From positions 7,149,194 to 7,213,193 of the forward strand of contig JAQFVV010012420.1 in NCBI GenBank assembly GCA_028023455.1: DNA of 64,000 nucleotides. The letters run 5' to 3'. Of the stretch, positions 37,411 through 48,531 are shown one piece after another. The notes beneath the pieces were generated by a model. That model did no database searches, was not told the origin of the DNA, and saw only the letters and a program-made list of their open reading frames with translations. The stretch comes from Epiperipatus broadwayi. Its lineage: Eukaryota; Onychophora; Udeonychophora; Euonychophora; Peripatidae. Made by a program: the position numbers and the translations under genes. The number at the start of each line of letters is the position of its first letter. The stretch's first letter is position 1.

Positions 37411-38080
37411 AAACATTTCCAATGCAAATCTAACCACCTAACCCAGATTTCACCTTGTCTCTCCATGTCTGAACCCCCTATCTATGAATCTTACACTTAA
37501 CCACATCAGCCTCACCTCTAACACAGTCAGACTCAGAGTCTGACCATCCTACAACAAACTCCAACTCATCAATTGCAACCAATTCTAACATAACTGTACC
37601 ACCACCCTACTCTGGAAATCTTAACCCTCTACCCATGGATCTTATACTTAAACCTCATCAAAAGCCTTGCCCAGCCTCCATCTCTAACACAGCTAGATCC
37701 AGGGTCTGACTAACTTATCCAATTCAACAATTGCAACCAATTCTAACATAGTATCATTCTCTTCTGAAATTCTCTATTCAAATGCAACAGAAAACAGAGA
37801 TAGCATTGTTAACAAAACCACTTCACCAATTATGAAAATAATCCCACCATGTCTCCTATGCATACCAACACACCCCCAACTCACATCCCTAATAAAAACA
37901 TGATAAAACCTGATCATGCAGAGAATATCTAGTACCCTAAAGAGTCAAAAATAACACACTGATTTAATATGTGTCTTCAGACCTCACAGACAATTGCCAC
38001 ACTCCCCTGAATATCATTAGTCCCTTACATATGTTACCCAGGCAACCCAACCACACATAAAACTAAACCCGGTTTTCATG
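37411..38080 (+). other. C-rich, strand-biased region, possibly former coding
   Basis: From about 37411 to 38060 the + strand becomes rich in C over G and less AT-rich than its flanks, with Pro/Ser/Thr-rich broken frames (for example SASPLTQSDSESD near 37507). Two half-similar segments, TCATCAATTGCAACCAATTC (37567) and TTCAACAATTGCAACCAATT (37722), show an internal repeat of about 155 bp. It could be a decayed LINE ORF1 or a diverged repeat. I cannot assign it. Confidence 0.35.
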
Positions 38081-38084
38081 TGTA

Positions 38085-38720
38085 AATACAGCAATCCAAA
38101 GCATGTAAAATTCATGTTATCTTGTGTAAATCAAATAACTTTTAACTACATAAACCTATGACTACAGATTGCCAATGTAACCACAGGAATCCAAACTATG
38201 TAAAGCTCTTGTACTAATCCACTGCTTGTAAAAATTCCTCCAGTCCTGGGTAAATCAATAAATCAAGTTTACATATGTAAATCCACAACTATGGATTGCC
38301 CATATAACCAAAGAAATCCAAGCTATAAAAAATCCTTGTAACTAATTCACAGCATGTAAAAATTCTCATAATCTTGTGTAAATCAATAAATTAACTTTTA
38401 CTTATATAAATCTATATTTATGGATTGCCACATAGCCACAACAATCCAAGCTATGTAAAACCCTTGTTATTAATCCACAGCATGTAAAAATTTCTGTAAT
38501 TTTGTGTAAATCAATTTTTATGTATATGTACCTACAACTACAGATTACACATGCATACCACAGCAATCCAAGCTATGTAAAACCCTTCTAACTAATCCAC
38601 AACATGGAAAACATTATATATAATTGAATAAAGCAACTTTTATGTATGTAAGTCTACAACTGCAGATTGTTCATGCAAACACAGCAATCCAAGCTGTGTA
38701 AAATCCTTTTAATTTTCTAA
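38085..38720 (+). repeat. Tandem repeat, five ~120-130-bp units
   Basis: The unit contains ACAGCAATCCAAGCTATGTA, AAACCCTTGTAACTAATCCA, CAGCATGTAAAAATTC, TTGTGTAAATCAATAAAT and CTACAACTA.GGATTGCCCAT. Starts fall near 38085, 38190, 38310, 38435, 38560 and 38680 (the last partial). It is a diverged minisatellite, followed by an AT-rich CAT/AAT triplet tract at about 38743-38778. Confidence 0.75.
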
Positions 38721-38924
38721 GATAAATAAAGCTTATCATTAAAACATCATCATCATCATCATAATAATAATAATAATCTAATTTAATAAACATATAATCT
38801 TGTGATAAAAAATCATGCATGGAGCTTAACAAAAGTACATGTGCAAATAAAATAAAAAACACTAATATATAATAAAATAATTAAATAGAAATAAAAAGTT
38901 TTTCATTATCATCAATTATAATCC

Positions 38925-39405
38925 AGTCCATAATGAATTTTCTCAGAGTTTTCCTTGATAGGTCATTAACATTAAATCCAATGTTCCTTATAAAAATATT
39001 ATAAAATCTTGGACCAAGATAACATTTCTAATATCTACAATGAGTTTTAAAGTATGCTGGTTCAAATAATAAATCAAAATCACTTGATCTAGTCACCATT
39101 ATTGATGAAGAATTATTTTTATTCATTCCTTTGTATTTAATATAATAACACAAAATATTCACTAAAAATAATTGATGAATAGTTAAAACTCCAGCACACT
39201 TATATAATTCAAATCTTGACAAATCCAAAGATTTAAACAAAATAATTCTTAATGTAAAATTTTGTAGTGTTTGCAAAGACTTCAAAAAATATGCTGCAGT
39301 GCCACCCCATAATGTTATATCATAACAAAGTCTGCTTAAGAAAATTTGTTTATATATACTTAATAGGACAGATTTATTCAAACAATCTCTTAATCTATAA
39401 AATAA
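38925..39405 (-). pseudogene. LINE reverse transcriptase C-terminal fragment
   Basis: The minus-strand translation gives RLRDCLNKSVLLSIYKQIFL, then LCYDITLWGG, LQNFTLRIILF and AGVLTIHQLF. This is the region just after the palm in Jockey/I/CR1-like LINEs, where 'YGI.VWGG' and 'LQ.KAIRII' are usual. After a stop near 39026 it continues with LGPRFYN and NIGFNVNDLS, the usual C-terminal tail. The frame is open for 159 codons only because an in-frame (ATA/ATG)n microsatellite at about 39408-39448 gives a run of Ile. That part and the upstream leader are not LINE protein. The catalytic domain is absent. Confidence 0.65.
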
Positions 39406-39447
39406 ATAAATAATAATGATGATGATGATGATAATAATAATAATAAT

Positions 39448-39655
39448 TTCCCAAGATGCAATCCATACTGAATTAGTATTTTTCCATTTTCCCAGGATGC
39501 AATTCATGCTGACTAATATTTTTCTGTTTTGCCAAGATGCAATTCATGCATACCAATAGTTTTTCATTCTTCCAGCATACAAATCATGCTGAACTGGTGT
39601 TTTCCCATTTTACCAAGGTGAAATTCATGCTGACTCATATTTTTTTCATATGGAA
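39448..39655. repeat. Tandem repeat, five ~40-bp units
   Basis: Units of the form CCCAAGATGCAATTCATGCT plus GACTAATATTTTTCCATTTT start near 39450, 39491, 39530, 39572 and 39612. They lie directly beside the LINE fragment and an (ATG/ATA)n microsatellite. Confidence 0.75.
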
Positions 39656-39659
39656 CTTA

Positions 39660-41232
39660 TATAATAAATAAACTTAAGACTTAGCATTGAAAATTATAAT
39701 ACTTTCACCAAATGAAGCCAATTTTTATTGGGACCATATGTCAATCTAACACCAATTTTAACTCCTTCTCCAATATGTTTTAATCATACTATCAAATCTT
39801 TCCACATATTTCTCTCAATATCACATTTAAAAATTCTATGTAAACCTAATTTGACATAAGTATCATGTTATGTAATAATTATTTTCTTTTAATTAATGTA
39901 AATCATGTTTTCTTTCCTATCACAATCAAGAATGTAAAACTTTATTGTACATGAAATATCATGAATCAATTTGTATCTAAGTCCTCATGTTTTCAAATGT
40001 AACTAATGTAACCCTGTTTGAGTCTCAATAAAGTTTACTCTTTGAGACAACAACAATAATTATTATTATTGTCGAAAAAATGTTAGATGAGGATTTCGAT
40101 TAAAATAATGATAAAAAATGTTCAAGTTATTTTATTTTCTGTGGCTATCTCATAATGTAAAAATTAGTTTGTGAGGATGAAAGGTAAAATATGAATGCTT
40201 TTGAACTGTTAGCCTTTCAAATATATTAATAGAAATAAAAATTAACAAACAGTCAATCGGATTAAATCTAAATTTTACCTAAAGCAAAAATGACCATTTA
40301 ATTATATTATAATACAATCTTATTTAGTAGAAACATGAATGATGTATAAGTGATGTTATATGATGAAATACAAATTGGGAAAACTTTTCTTCTTAAACCA
40401 TTAGTGTTATGTGGGAAAACACTACTCCAAGTTCAAGAAGGTGTGATTTATTGTATATAAAACAATATTTTAATACAAGTACTTATAGAGCAAGTTTTTA
40501 TTGAAATTTAATAAAATATATATAGATGTGAATTAAATGGAATAGCGATGTTCACGTTAAACATACTAGATTATATGTCATATAAAACAAATTATTTACT
40601 CTATGAGATCATTGGATTTTGTATTGCAATTATATTATTTGAATAATAATTTAAAAATACATTCAATGACTTCTAGAACTCGTTAAAAAATAAGTTTATC
40701 TTCAATAATTAATGTATTATGAACAATAATGAAATCATAATCAAAACAAATAAATAGAAAGATAGACAAGCAATTAAAATAGATAGATAGATGGATGGAT
40801 GGATAGATAGATATATAGATGGATGGATAGATTAGATAGATAGATATTTAGATTAGACAGATAGATAGATAGATAGATAGAGGTAGGTTAGTGGGTGGGT
40901 GGATAGGTAGGTAAGTAAGTAGGTAGGTTGGTAGGATGATAGATATATAGATAGATGGATGTCATACAAATAGATATAAAGATAAAAAGCAAATGGATAG
41001 AAAGAGTAATAAAAATATTTAATGCACATCTGCTATTTAAAGGCATACATTTATATAAATAAATAATAAACACAAGTAAGAATATGTATGATATATGCAA
41101 CTACAAATAATTTGTAGATACAAATACTTGTGATATGCATATACAATATATAGATTCTATTTTAAATCTATTGTATAACATTTTGTGTTTAAATTAGAAA
41201 ATAAATAAATTCATTTTTGAAATTTGTTTTAG
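39660..41232. repeat. AT-rich intron sequence with a GATA/GGTA microsatellite
   Basis: A compound microsatellite of GATA, GGAT, GGTA and GTAA units occupies about 40777-40960. The rest has no recognised gene. The small minus-strand frame at 40888-41100 is a by-product of the microsatellite. Confidence 0.6.
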
Positions 41233-41367
41233 TAAATAGATCATTAGAAGGATTTCTTCTGAGAAACTCTGATGGAGAGCTGACAGGAAGTGAAATTAAA
41301 ATTGGAGAATATGATGGAAATAATGATGAACTGGATTTAACTAAAGGAGAGCCTATTTATTGGCTTG
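41233..41367 (+). CDS. GABA-B receptor subunit 2-like, third exon
   Basis: After joining the phase-1 base of the previous exon, the first 45 codons read LNRSLEGFLLRNSDGELTG, then SEIKIGEYDGNNDELDL and EPIYWLG, followed by one phase-1 base. The E-x-KIGEYD motif matches the strand before the first transmembrane segment region in GABA-B receptors. The acceptor is TTTGTTTTAG and the donor is GTAAGT at 41368. About 15 residues (roughly LNRSLEGFLLRNSDG) look extra relative to vertebrate subunit 2 as I remember it. They may be a lineage-specific loop, or the true acceptor or an intermediate exon may differ, although in-frame alternatives nearby give stops. The membrane domain exons were not found in the remaining 22 kb. 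Confidence 0.8.
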
Positions 41368-42237
41368 GTAAGTTACTCTTATTAAACTTGGCATGCAGGT
41401 AACAATTATATATGTATGTAAATAAAAAAAAATTGAAATTATTCAGAATATATATAATAAAATATCAACTGAATAACAAAATAAGTTTAGTTATAATAAT
41501 GCTGTAGATAGTTCAGATAGTTTATTGATTCCACGATTAATATTATCTAATTGAGCAACAAAAATAAACTAGCTAGATTTCTATATACTTTTTCATATAT
41601 AAGTTCAATTAATAAATGTAAAATAATAATTCATCCTCCAGAAATGCAAATTTATGGCACTCTCCGATTGTTAAATCTGATTACAGGGTCGATGGAGATA
41701 TAATAACTTTTGCAGTCAACAATGAAATATAATAAATAGTTTTATTAATAATTCTAGCATATAAAGTAACTATCTTCTGCTTCCAATAATCGAAATAAAA
41801 AATAGTTTAACTTAGATGTTAGTGGATCTATGTGCTAGACCAATGTTTCTTAAACTGTTGAGGTCACGAAAATTTAATTCAGATTCAAGAATTTAAAGAA
41901 ATATTAGTCTCATTTCCTTCATTATTTATTTAATATATTACGTTTTCTGTACAGCACAGTTATAAAATCATAATGATGGCCAAGTTGAATTGTAAATTAT
42001 ATTTTCATATTGAAAAATAACACTAAATGCATCATAATTGTGTTGCATGCTGCAGTGGTGAGAATAAGGTTGGCGCCACTGTGATTATATAATGCATTTC
42101 CATTTCAGTGATTTGTTTCTCTTTCATTTCAACAAGTGTCCACATCACAAGAACAATACAATATTGTATTTTACTGTTTTACTCCGACAAAGGTTAGTAT
42201 TTATTTGAATAAATATTATGAAAGGTATTATTTTTTA

Positions 42238-43303
42238 GGTAAAGGTTTACTTTAGCGACCAGAGCATATTCGCCATCTAGTTTTTAAAATTAGAACTAAA
42301 ATATTCTAAATCTTAAGTATCTGCTTCTATATTACAATTACAGTAAATATTTATAATTAAAACATAAAAGATAATAATAAAAAAAAAGCATTTACCTTTT
42401 TAAGCATAATTATGTCCTATGCATACTAGGAAGTTGGAGAAAAAGGCAGCAGTGCTATATCTATGGCGGAAGGCAAATTCTTGGAGGTATGATGAAAATA
42501 AAGCTCTGCTGATACCAGATTGGAATTTCAGCTTATGCTTCGCTCTCATCCACATATTCTCAATATTCTGGGTATATATGTCTTGGTCTTCAGGATTCAT
42601 GAAGTTGTCCTGGTGGATGACAACCGAATGCATATATACCCCATTGCAGAGTCTGCTGATATTATTGTACGCAGCCCAGCCATCTGAAATTATGTGAGTA
42701 CCTTGTAAAATGTTCCGCTGGATTAGGGCCTCTAATGTACCAGCTATTCTATCCACAACTTCTGTCAATAAGCACTTCCTTGGCGCTCTTTCAATACTGC
42801 CAAAGACCCAATGCCCTCTACGTATAGTCCCCCTGTGGTATTTTCTGTGGAAATAATAAGTTTAATCAATTTCGATGACTAATGGCTCCCCATTGTCATC
42901 CATTCCGCCGAGAACCATCGGATATGTGTCTAAATATTTGAAACACTCTTCACAACAAAAATTAGCCCAGTCAATGACTATTTTCTTGCTTACGCTGATG
43001 TTTTTTATTATAATAAGTGCTATAAATCTAGATAGTTTAAATTGTTAAGTTATAAATGTAGATAGTTTAAATTCTTAAGTTTCAAATAATTTTAACTAAT
43101 TATTTTAATTAATCTAGTGTAATTATTTCAATTTCTTTAAAATTTTAAATATTTTTTTTATTATCTTTTACATTTTAATAAATTTTAATGTAATTGTAAT
43201 ATAGTAGCATATACGTAAGATTTTCATATAATTTACTTCTAATTTTGAAAACTAGAGGGTGAATATGATTTTTATGTTGTGGTTGCTAAAGTAAACCTTT
43301 ACC
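42238..43303 (-). mobile_element. Merlin (IS1016/IS1595-like) DNA transposon
   Basis: The terminal inverted repeats read GGTAAAGGTTTACTTTAGC from both ends. The 8-bp target duplications (42230-42237 and 43304-43311) are identical. Length is 1066 bp. The minus strand holds an ISXO2-like transposase remnant. Duplications of 8-9 bp and this transposase are characteristic of the Merlin superfamily. It sits in the left non-coding part of the hAT element and was inserted after it. Confidence 0.85.
42400..42985 (-). pseudogene. Merlin transposase (DDE, ISXO2-like), inactivated
   Basis: The longest open part (42400-42768, 122 codons) has THIISDGWAAYNNI, the second catalytic Asp; HSVVIHQDNFMNPE; HTQNIENMW-like QNIENMWMRAKHKLK, with the third acidic residue; and SYLQEFAFRHRY. 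Upstream in the same frame are KYHRGTIRRGHWVFG and GEPLVIEID, the first catalytic Asp. The next codon, where the family usually has Glu, is TAA. The protein is therefore cut just after its first catalytic residue. The N-terminal zinc-binding region is largely missing. No other copy that could supply transposase is visible. Confidence 0.8.
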
Positions 43304-43671
43304 ATTTTTTATATATAAAAATGCTTGTATACTTTTTTTTCTCACTTTTTTATTCAAAATTTATCATCCTATTAGCTATTATAAAAATTTATTTTTTATT
43401 TGAAACTTATTGTCATTTATTTATTAATAAGTAAAAACATATTCCTATTTTTTAAACTTAAAGGTAATTTATAATTGATTTATTGATATTTTTTAAATAT
43501 TATAATATAAAACATACAGGGATATTAAAAAATAGAACATACAGAAGTAAATGTGCTTCTTATAATTAAGCAAAAAAACATGGCTGCCACTTGGTGTCTC
43601 TGCTAACTAATAAGTATTGTTATTTTATTTTTATTTTAGGATAAAAATACTTTTTACCCATTGATAAATGG

Positions 43672-43924
43672 TTGAACTTGAGTACCAAAGGTAATGATGC
43701 AGATGGCAATGCTACAAAGTCTCTTCAAGCAGGATCTCGTAATCAGAAAGAGGCATCTAAGATGCGAAAAAAAAATATGATGAGACATTTCTCCAATTTG
43801 GTTTTACTTTCAACAATTGTGATGATAATGAACAATCTCTTTGTTTGATTTGCAATAATGTGTTGTCTGTGGAGAGTATGAAACCATCAAAATTAAAAAG
43901 GCATTTTGAATCCAAGCATCCTTC
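43672..43924 (+). pseudogene. ZBED-like hAT transposase, BED zinc finger part
   Basis: Frameshifted + strand translation gives DKWL, a KKKYDETF-like piece, then CLICNNVL and SKLKRHFESKHPS. The C-x2-C and H-x4-H spacing is that of a BED zinc finger, as in ZBED5/SCAND3-like proteins derived from hAT transposases. The expected start codon is ATT. At least one frameshift lies near 43780. The Gypsy element interrupts the reading frame immediately after HPS; it resumes at 49192. Confidence 0.75.
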
Positions 43925-44581
43925 TGTGATGTACTTGATTTAATGTTACTTACAAGAAACAACCAAATACACCTAATTCAAGTAACGATTACTCTCTTGC
44001 ATAAAATTAAGATATCCCACTTACAGATACAAGATTTTATTAGTATGAAAAATAACAATTATTTATAAACAGAATTATCATTAGTTCTACTAGCACCGGT
44101 AAGGCTTACAAAAATAATAATAAGACAGGTATAGTCTGTATAATTACCCTAGGTCGGTCTTTGGTACCTTCAGACCCGAATATCTGGTTCTCCTCCCATC
44201 GTTGGTTCTGTTCTGAATTCGCGCTACCCTTTAGTCTCTCAGAAAATCAGAACTCACACTAATCTGTCCTTTCTCTGCTAGATTATATCTACTTTTTGTT
44301 CTATTGTTTATTCCTTATCAATTTTAATCACCAAATTATTCTGGGCTTATTTCTGAACTAATTAATTAAATTGTTCTTTACATTATTCGGATCTTCCATC
44401 TTGTTTTACACCTTGCTTTTAATAAAATATCTATATGAAAAACCATTTGTAATTTCTAATTTTCATTTAATTAAATCTATTTGTTTACTTTCACATGTAA
44501 TTATTTAACACTTTTAACTTCTGGAGTACACACAGTTTCAAACATATTTTTTCTTAATATTAATCATACTACAACATAACA
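43925..44581 (-). repeat. Gypsy 3' LTR
   Basis: Pairs with 48532-49186. Relative to the other LTR it has an extra ~30-bp AT-rich stretch near 44545-44573 and lacks a ~35-bp stretch near 44391. There are scattered substitutions besides, so the insertion is not recent. Confidence 0.9.
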
Positions 44582-44600
44582 ATTCCTCCCCCACTCCAGA
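44582..44600 (-). promoter_or_regulatory. Gypsy polypurine tract
   Basis: On the minus strand CTGGAGTGGGGGAGGAAT lies directly before the 3' LTR start TGTTATG. It is the purine run expected to prime plus-strand synthesis. Confidence 0.8.
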
Positions 44601-44618
44601 AGTTATGGTTTATCCATC

Positions 44619-46445
44619 TTATACATATTCTTTTAGGTACAAAGTTCTTCTTTTACATCGTATTGGTCTAGGTGATTTCCTCTTTTCAATCTGTATTTTA
44701 TCCTCTTCAACTACATCTTCTTCGATGTCGGTCAGTATCATTTGTTTATCTGAATTCTTTTCATTTGCATGTTGGAACTGCTGGAACATATCTAGTTGTA
44801 TGTCATCTTCACTTTTATGAATATGATTTTTGTGACGCTTATATATGTTTCTGTTTTCGCCTTTAATATCATAAATTTGCTTTGATTGCGTCCGTTCAAT
44901 TTTTCCATTAACCCATTGTTTACGTAGTATATCTCTGAATATTACCACGTCTCCAATGTTAAAGTTTTTCACTGGGTCTTGGTTATATTTATATATATAT
45001 GTGTATCAGGTCACAAAAAATCTAAATTAGTTCGTATTTTCCGACCGAATATTTCAGCAGGTGATTTTCCAGTAGTTGTTAATGGAGTTATATGTTGATA
45101 CATCATGAATTCCTGTAAGACATTTTTCATATCTGTATTTTTGTTTTTTCTTAAATATTTCTTCACTTGCCCTACCGCGTTTTCCACCAAACCAATTGAT
45201 TCAGGGTGATAAGGGGGTGTAAATACATGTTTGATGTCCCATTTTCCAAATTGTATTTTTAATTTCACTCGCAAATCCAGTTTCGTTGTCAGAGATGATT
45301 GCTTGTGGAAATCCATGTATATAAAATATGTCTGTTAAACATTTTATTGTTTCATTTGCACTAGTATTTTTAACCTCGTGACATTCTATCCATTTAGAGA
45401 AAGCATCGATTAAAATTAAATAATTTCTTCCTTCTATTGGACCCGCATGGTCTATATAAAGTCTTTGCCACGGATATATTGGTTTAGGCCAAGAAGAATA
45501 TTGTTTATTCGGCAGAGCTATTTCAAACTTACATTTATCACATTTCTTAATATACTTTTCAATATCATTACTTATCTGTGGCCACCAAACATAACTCCGA
45601 GCTAGAACTTTAGCTTTCACGATGCCTGGGTGCCCTTGATGCAAAAGTTCTAGAACTTTCATTCTCACTATAGGAGGTATAACTACTCTGTCTCCCATAT
45701 TAATATACCCTTTACAGACCGACAATTGGTCTCTATTGACCCAAAACCTCATTGCTACATTTTCAGGTTTTTTATTAGGCCAACCTTTGCTTATCCATTT
45801 CCTAAGTAATGCATACCTGTCATTTTCATTTGTCCATGTCTGAACTACTTTACTATTTATGACTTGTGATTTCATATTGTCAATGTGATTAACTTCCACA
45901 TCAGTTTCATAGTTGTCATTATTTCTGGGCACTCTAGATAGAGTGTCCGCATGAGAAATTATCTTTCCTTTTTGATATTTTAGATTGAAATCGAAAGCAG
46001 TAAGTGTATTAGCCCATCTGAGCATGCATGGACTTAAATGCTCTGGCATCAGACGATCTTTTCCTATAATCCCTAACAAAGGTTTGTGATCTGTTACTAA
46101 TTCAAATTTCCATCCATATATAAACTGGTGAAATTTTTTCACAGCAAACATGACTGCCAAAGCTTCTTTGTCCAGCTGACTATAATTTTTTTCAGCTTTA
46201 GACAAAGTTTGAGAAGCATAAGCTACAGGACGTTCATGCCCGTGTATTTGATGCACTAAAACTGCTCCGATTCCATATTGTGATGCATCCATAGTAATAG
46301 TGATGTCTTTGTTGCTATCAAAATGCACTAATAAGCTACTAGAGGTTAACAATTCCTTAACTGCTTTAAATGCTTTTTCATGTTTGGTATTCCATATCCA
46401 TTTCTGATCTTTGCATAGCAGTTTGTATAGAGGAGTTGCGACCAT
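44619..46445 (-). pseudogene. Gypsy pol, RNase H and integrase part
   Basis: RNase H (46300-45900) shows ITMDASQYGIG, LDKEALAV, VTDHKPLL and HADTLSR. Integrase follows with a HHCC zinc-binding region (HQGHPG and CDKC), then LYIDHAGP, IISDNETGF and PYHPESIGLVE, the D-D-E catalytic triad. A GDVVIFRD C-terminal DNA-binding part lies near 44960. A frameshift near 45255 separates the second Asp from the Glu. A stop and a second frameshift in a (TA)n stretch near 44990-45015 separate the C-terminal part. No chromodomain was seen. An additional stop near 46465 separates this segment from the RT. Confidence 0.85.
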
Positions 46446-46466
46446 CGCTTTGTTCTTTAGAAAAGG

Positions 46467-47265
46467 TTAAAAAAAATTAATCAAACCTTGGAAAGCTTGA
46501 AGTTGCTTGACATTTATTGGGCTTGGAACATCTTTGACTGCCCTAATTTTTTCAGTTAATGGACTTTTCCCTTTTTCCGAAATAAGATGGCCTAAAAACT
46601 TTAATTCTGCCGTTTCCCAAACGCATTTTTTAACATTTAATTTTACTCCTGCGTTATTTAGTTTCTCGCATACTTCCCAAATTTTACTTCTTAATTTTTC
46701 TGGTGACATCGCAGCAATCAAAATGTTGTCATAATATGGCGTCACTCCTTCAAAGCCTTGTAATATTGAATTTATTTTTGCTTGAAATATGTTTGGAGCT
46801 GATGTAATTCCAAAAAGGAGACGATTACATTTGAATAATCCAAAAGTGGTCGTAATTGTTAATAACCGAGCTGTATCATCCATAACTTTTAGTTGGTGAT
46901 ATGCCGAATTTAAATCCAATTTTGCAAAATTTTTTGCTTTAGCTAGATTACTGAGAATCTCATGTACATTCGGCATCAGGTAAGCTCCTTTATTAAGATA
47001 CTTATTTACTGTTGTTCTATAATTCCCACACAGCCTAATTTTTCCATCTGGTTTTGTTAACACAACAATCGGCATGGCCCAATCCGCCTCCTCGACTGGA
47101 GATAACACTTCTTTTTTAACTAATGCTTCTATTTTTTCCTCTACTAACTGCCTTTGTGCAAAAGGTATATTTTTCGGTTTACAAATAACCGGTTTAGCAT
47201 TTTCATTTAAGTGCAAGTGAATGGGCTTTGATTTTATCAAACCTAAATCTTCCGTAAATAAATTC
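46467..47265 (-). pseudogene. Gypsy pol, reverse transcriptase part
   Basis: The RT region contains WAMPIVVLTKPDGKIRLC, FAKLDLNSAYHQL (first catalytic Asp), LFKCNRLLFGITSAPNIFQ and FLGHLIS. The catalytic box reads YYDNILIA rather than Y-x-D-D; the second Asp is AAC (Asn). It ends at an in-frame TAA in INFF*, where FLKNKAMVATPLYKLL continues in the same frame. The link to the protease needs a frame change near 47265, upstream of the ATG at 47240. That ATG is therefore unlikely to be a real start. Confidence 0.85.
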
Positions 47266-48432
47266 GGATATAATTATCATTTCTTTTTCCACCGAGACCT
47301 TTTTAACTATATTAAATTTAATGCCTAAGTCTTTAAACCAGTTTCTTCCTATTAACGGACTAATATCTTTATCTACTATATATATAGGTAATTTGTAGTT
47401 TTTATTTTTAAAACCAACTATTACTTCGAATTTCCCAATTAACTTGATCGGGTTCCTGTTGACATCTCTAACGTTAATGTTAGCTTTCTGTATTTTAATC
47501 TGAGGGCTCTCTGTGGATATTTCCTTCCACTTTTTCATAGATATTAACAGAATTCCTGAGCCACTATCTATTTCCACTTCTATTCTTTTGTTACTTAACT
47601 TAATCTCTAGCATGAATTGATCCTGCTCATTTTTTAAGATATTTTTTTTAATTATTGATTTCCACTGTTTCTGATCTTTACCATATTCAGATTTTCGCCT
47701 ATGTTTTTTGCACACTGCTGCTAAATGGCATTTGCCCCCACAGTTGTAACATTTTTCATTCCTCCATTTACAGCTTTTAGACAAATGACTTACTTTATCA
47801 CAACAAAAACATTTTATTTCGAAACTTTTCCCTTCTTTAGTACAATCCTTATCCGTTCTCTCTATTTTAAAAATAGTATTCCTAGAGTTTCCCTCCGTTC
47901 TATTTGAAAAAGCTAAAGCTCATTCTACCACTGATTCGTATACTATTCCCTTTTGAATAGCACCTTCATAAGTCATCTGAGTTTCAATTAATAACGATTG
48001 ACACAATTTATCGTCCTTCATTACCCATAATAACTGGTCAATAAGAATTTGTTCCACAAAGTTGCCGTACTCGCAATTCTTTGCTAATTGGCGTAGAACA
48101 ATATCATATTCTTTTATCAATTCCAGTTTGTCTTGTTTGCGGTTCCTCAATTTTAACCTAGTTAAATACTTTGATGGTCTTGGGCTAAAATAATCTGTTA
48201 GTCTTTGAACCAGGTCATCGTAGTTACTACTATCTGTAACTTGTCCATTATACAATTTGTTTACTATTTCAATAACTTTTCTACCTGACAAACATAATAA
48301 TGCTGCTACTTTCCTGTCATTTTCAATAATACTATTTAACTTAAAATAATTTTGTAATTGAAGCACATAAAAGGGCCATTCGTGCAGATTATCTATCCCA
48401 AATTCTGATATATTAGCTTGTCCTATCGACAT
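47266..48432 (-). pseudogene. Gypsy gag and protease
   Basis: The ATG at 48432 opens a Gag frame starting MSIGQANISEFG, with a capsid-type helical region. The frame has a TGA at about 47920 and then continues without shift into two CCHC zinc knuckles: C-x2-C-x4-H-x4-C twice, CFCCDKVSHLSKSC and CYNCGGKCHLAAVC. The protease has DSGSG as its active-site triplet and LIGRNWF as the second conserved loop. Gag and protease share one frame apart from the stop. Pol is in another frame, which may be mutation rather than programmed shift. Confidence 0.85.
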
Positions 48433-48512
48433 TTTAATTCTTTAACAACTCACTGACTTCTGAATTACTGTTCAGTGTATTTCTTTCATAAGCTTGAAAA
48501 AAAACAGGTTTT

Positions 48513-48527
48513 CTCCTGACTGCGCCA
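48513..48527 (-). promoter_or_regulatory. Gypsy primer-binding site
   Basis: On the minus strand TGGCGCAGTCAGGAG begins four bases after the 5' LTR. It ends complementary to a tRNA 3' end GACTGCGCCA. This resembles the serine-tRNA-type site of 17.6/297-like elements, but I cannot confirm the tRNA. Confidence 0.7.
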
Positions 48528-48531
48528 AAAT

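Noticed and set aside
38085-38720. CRISPR-like array of regular repeats
   Set aside because: Units are long, diverged and contiguous with no unique spacers, and the sequence is eukaryotic. It is a minisatellite.
40888-41100. 70-codon minus-strand frame
   Set aside because: It is the translation of a GATA/GGTA microsatellite.
42419-42697. Plus-strand 92-codon frame over the Merlin transposase
   Set aside because: Shadow of the recognisable transposase on the minus strand.
44605-44866. Plus-strand frames over the integrase end
   Set aside because: They are shadows of the Gypsy pol gene on the other strand.
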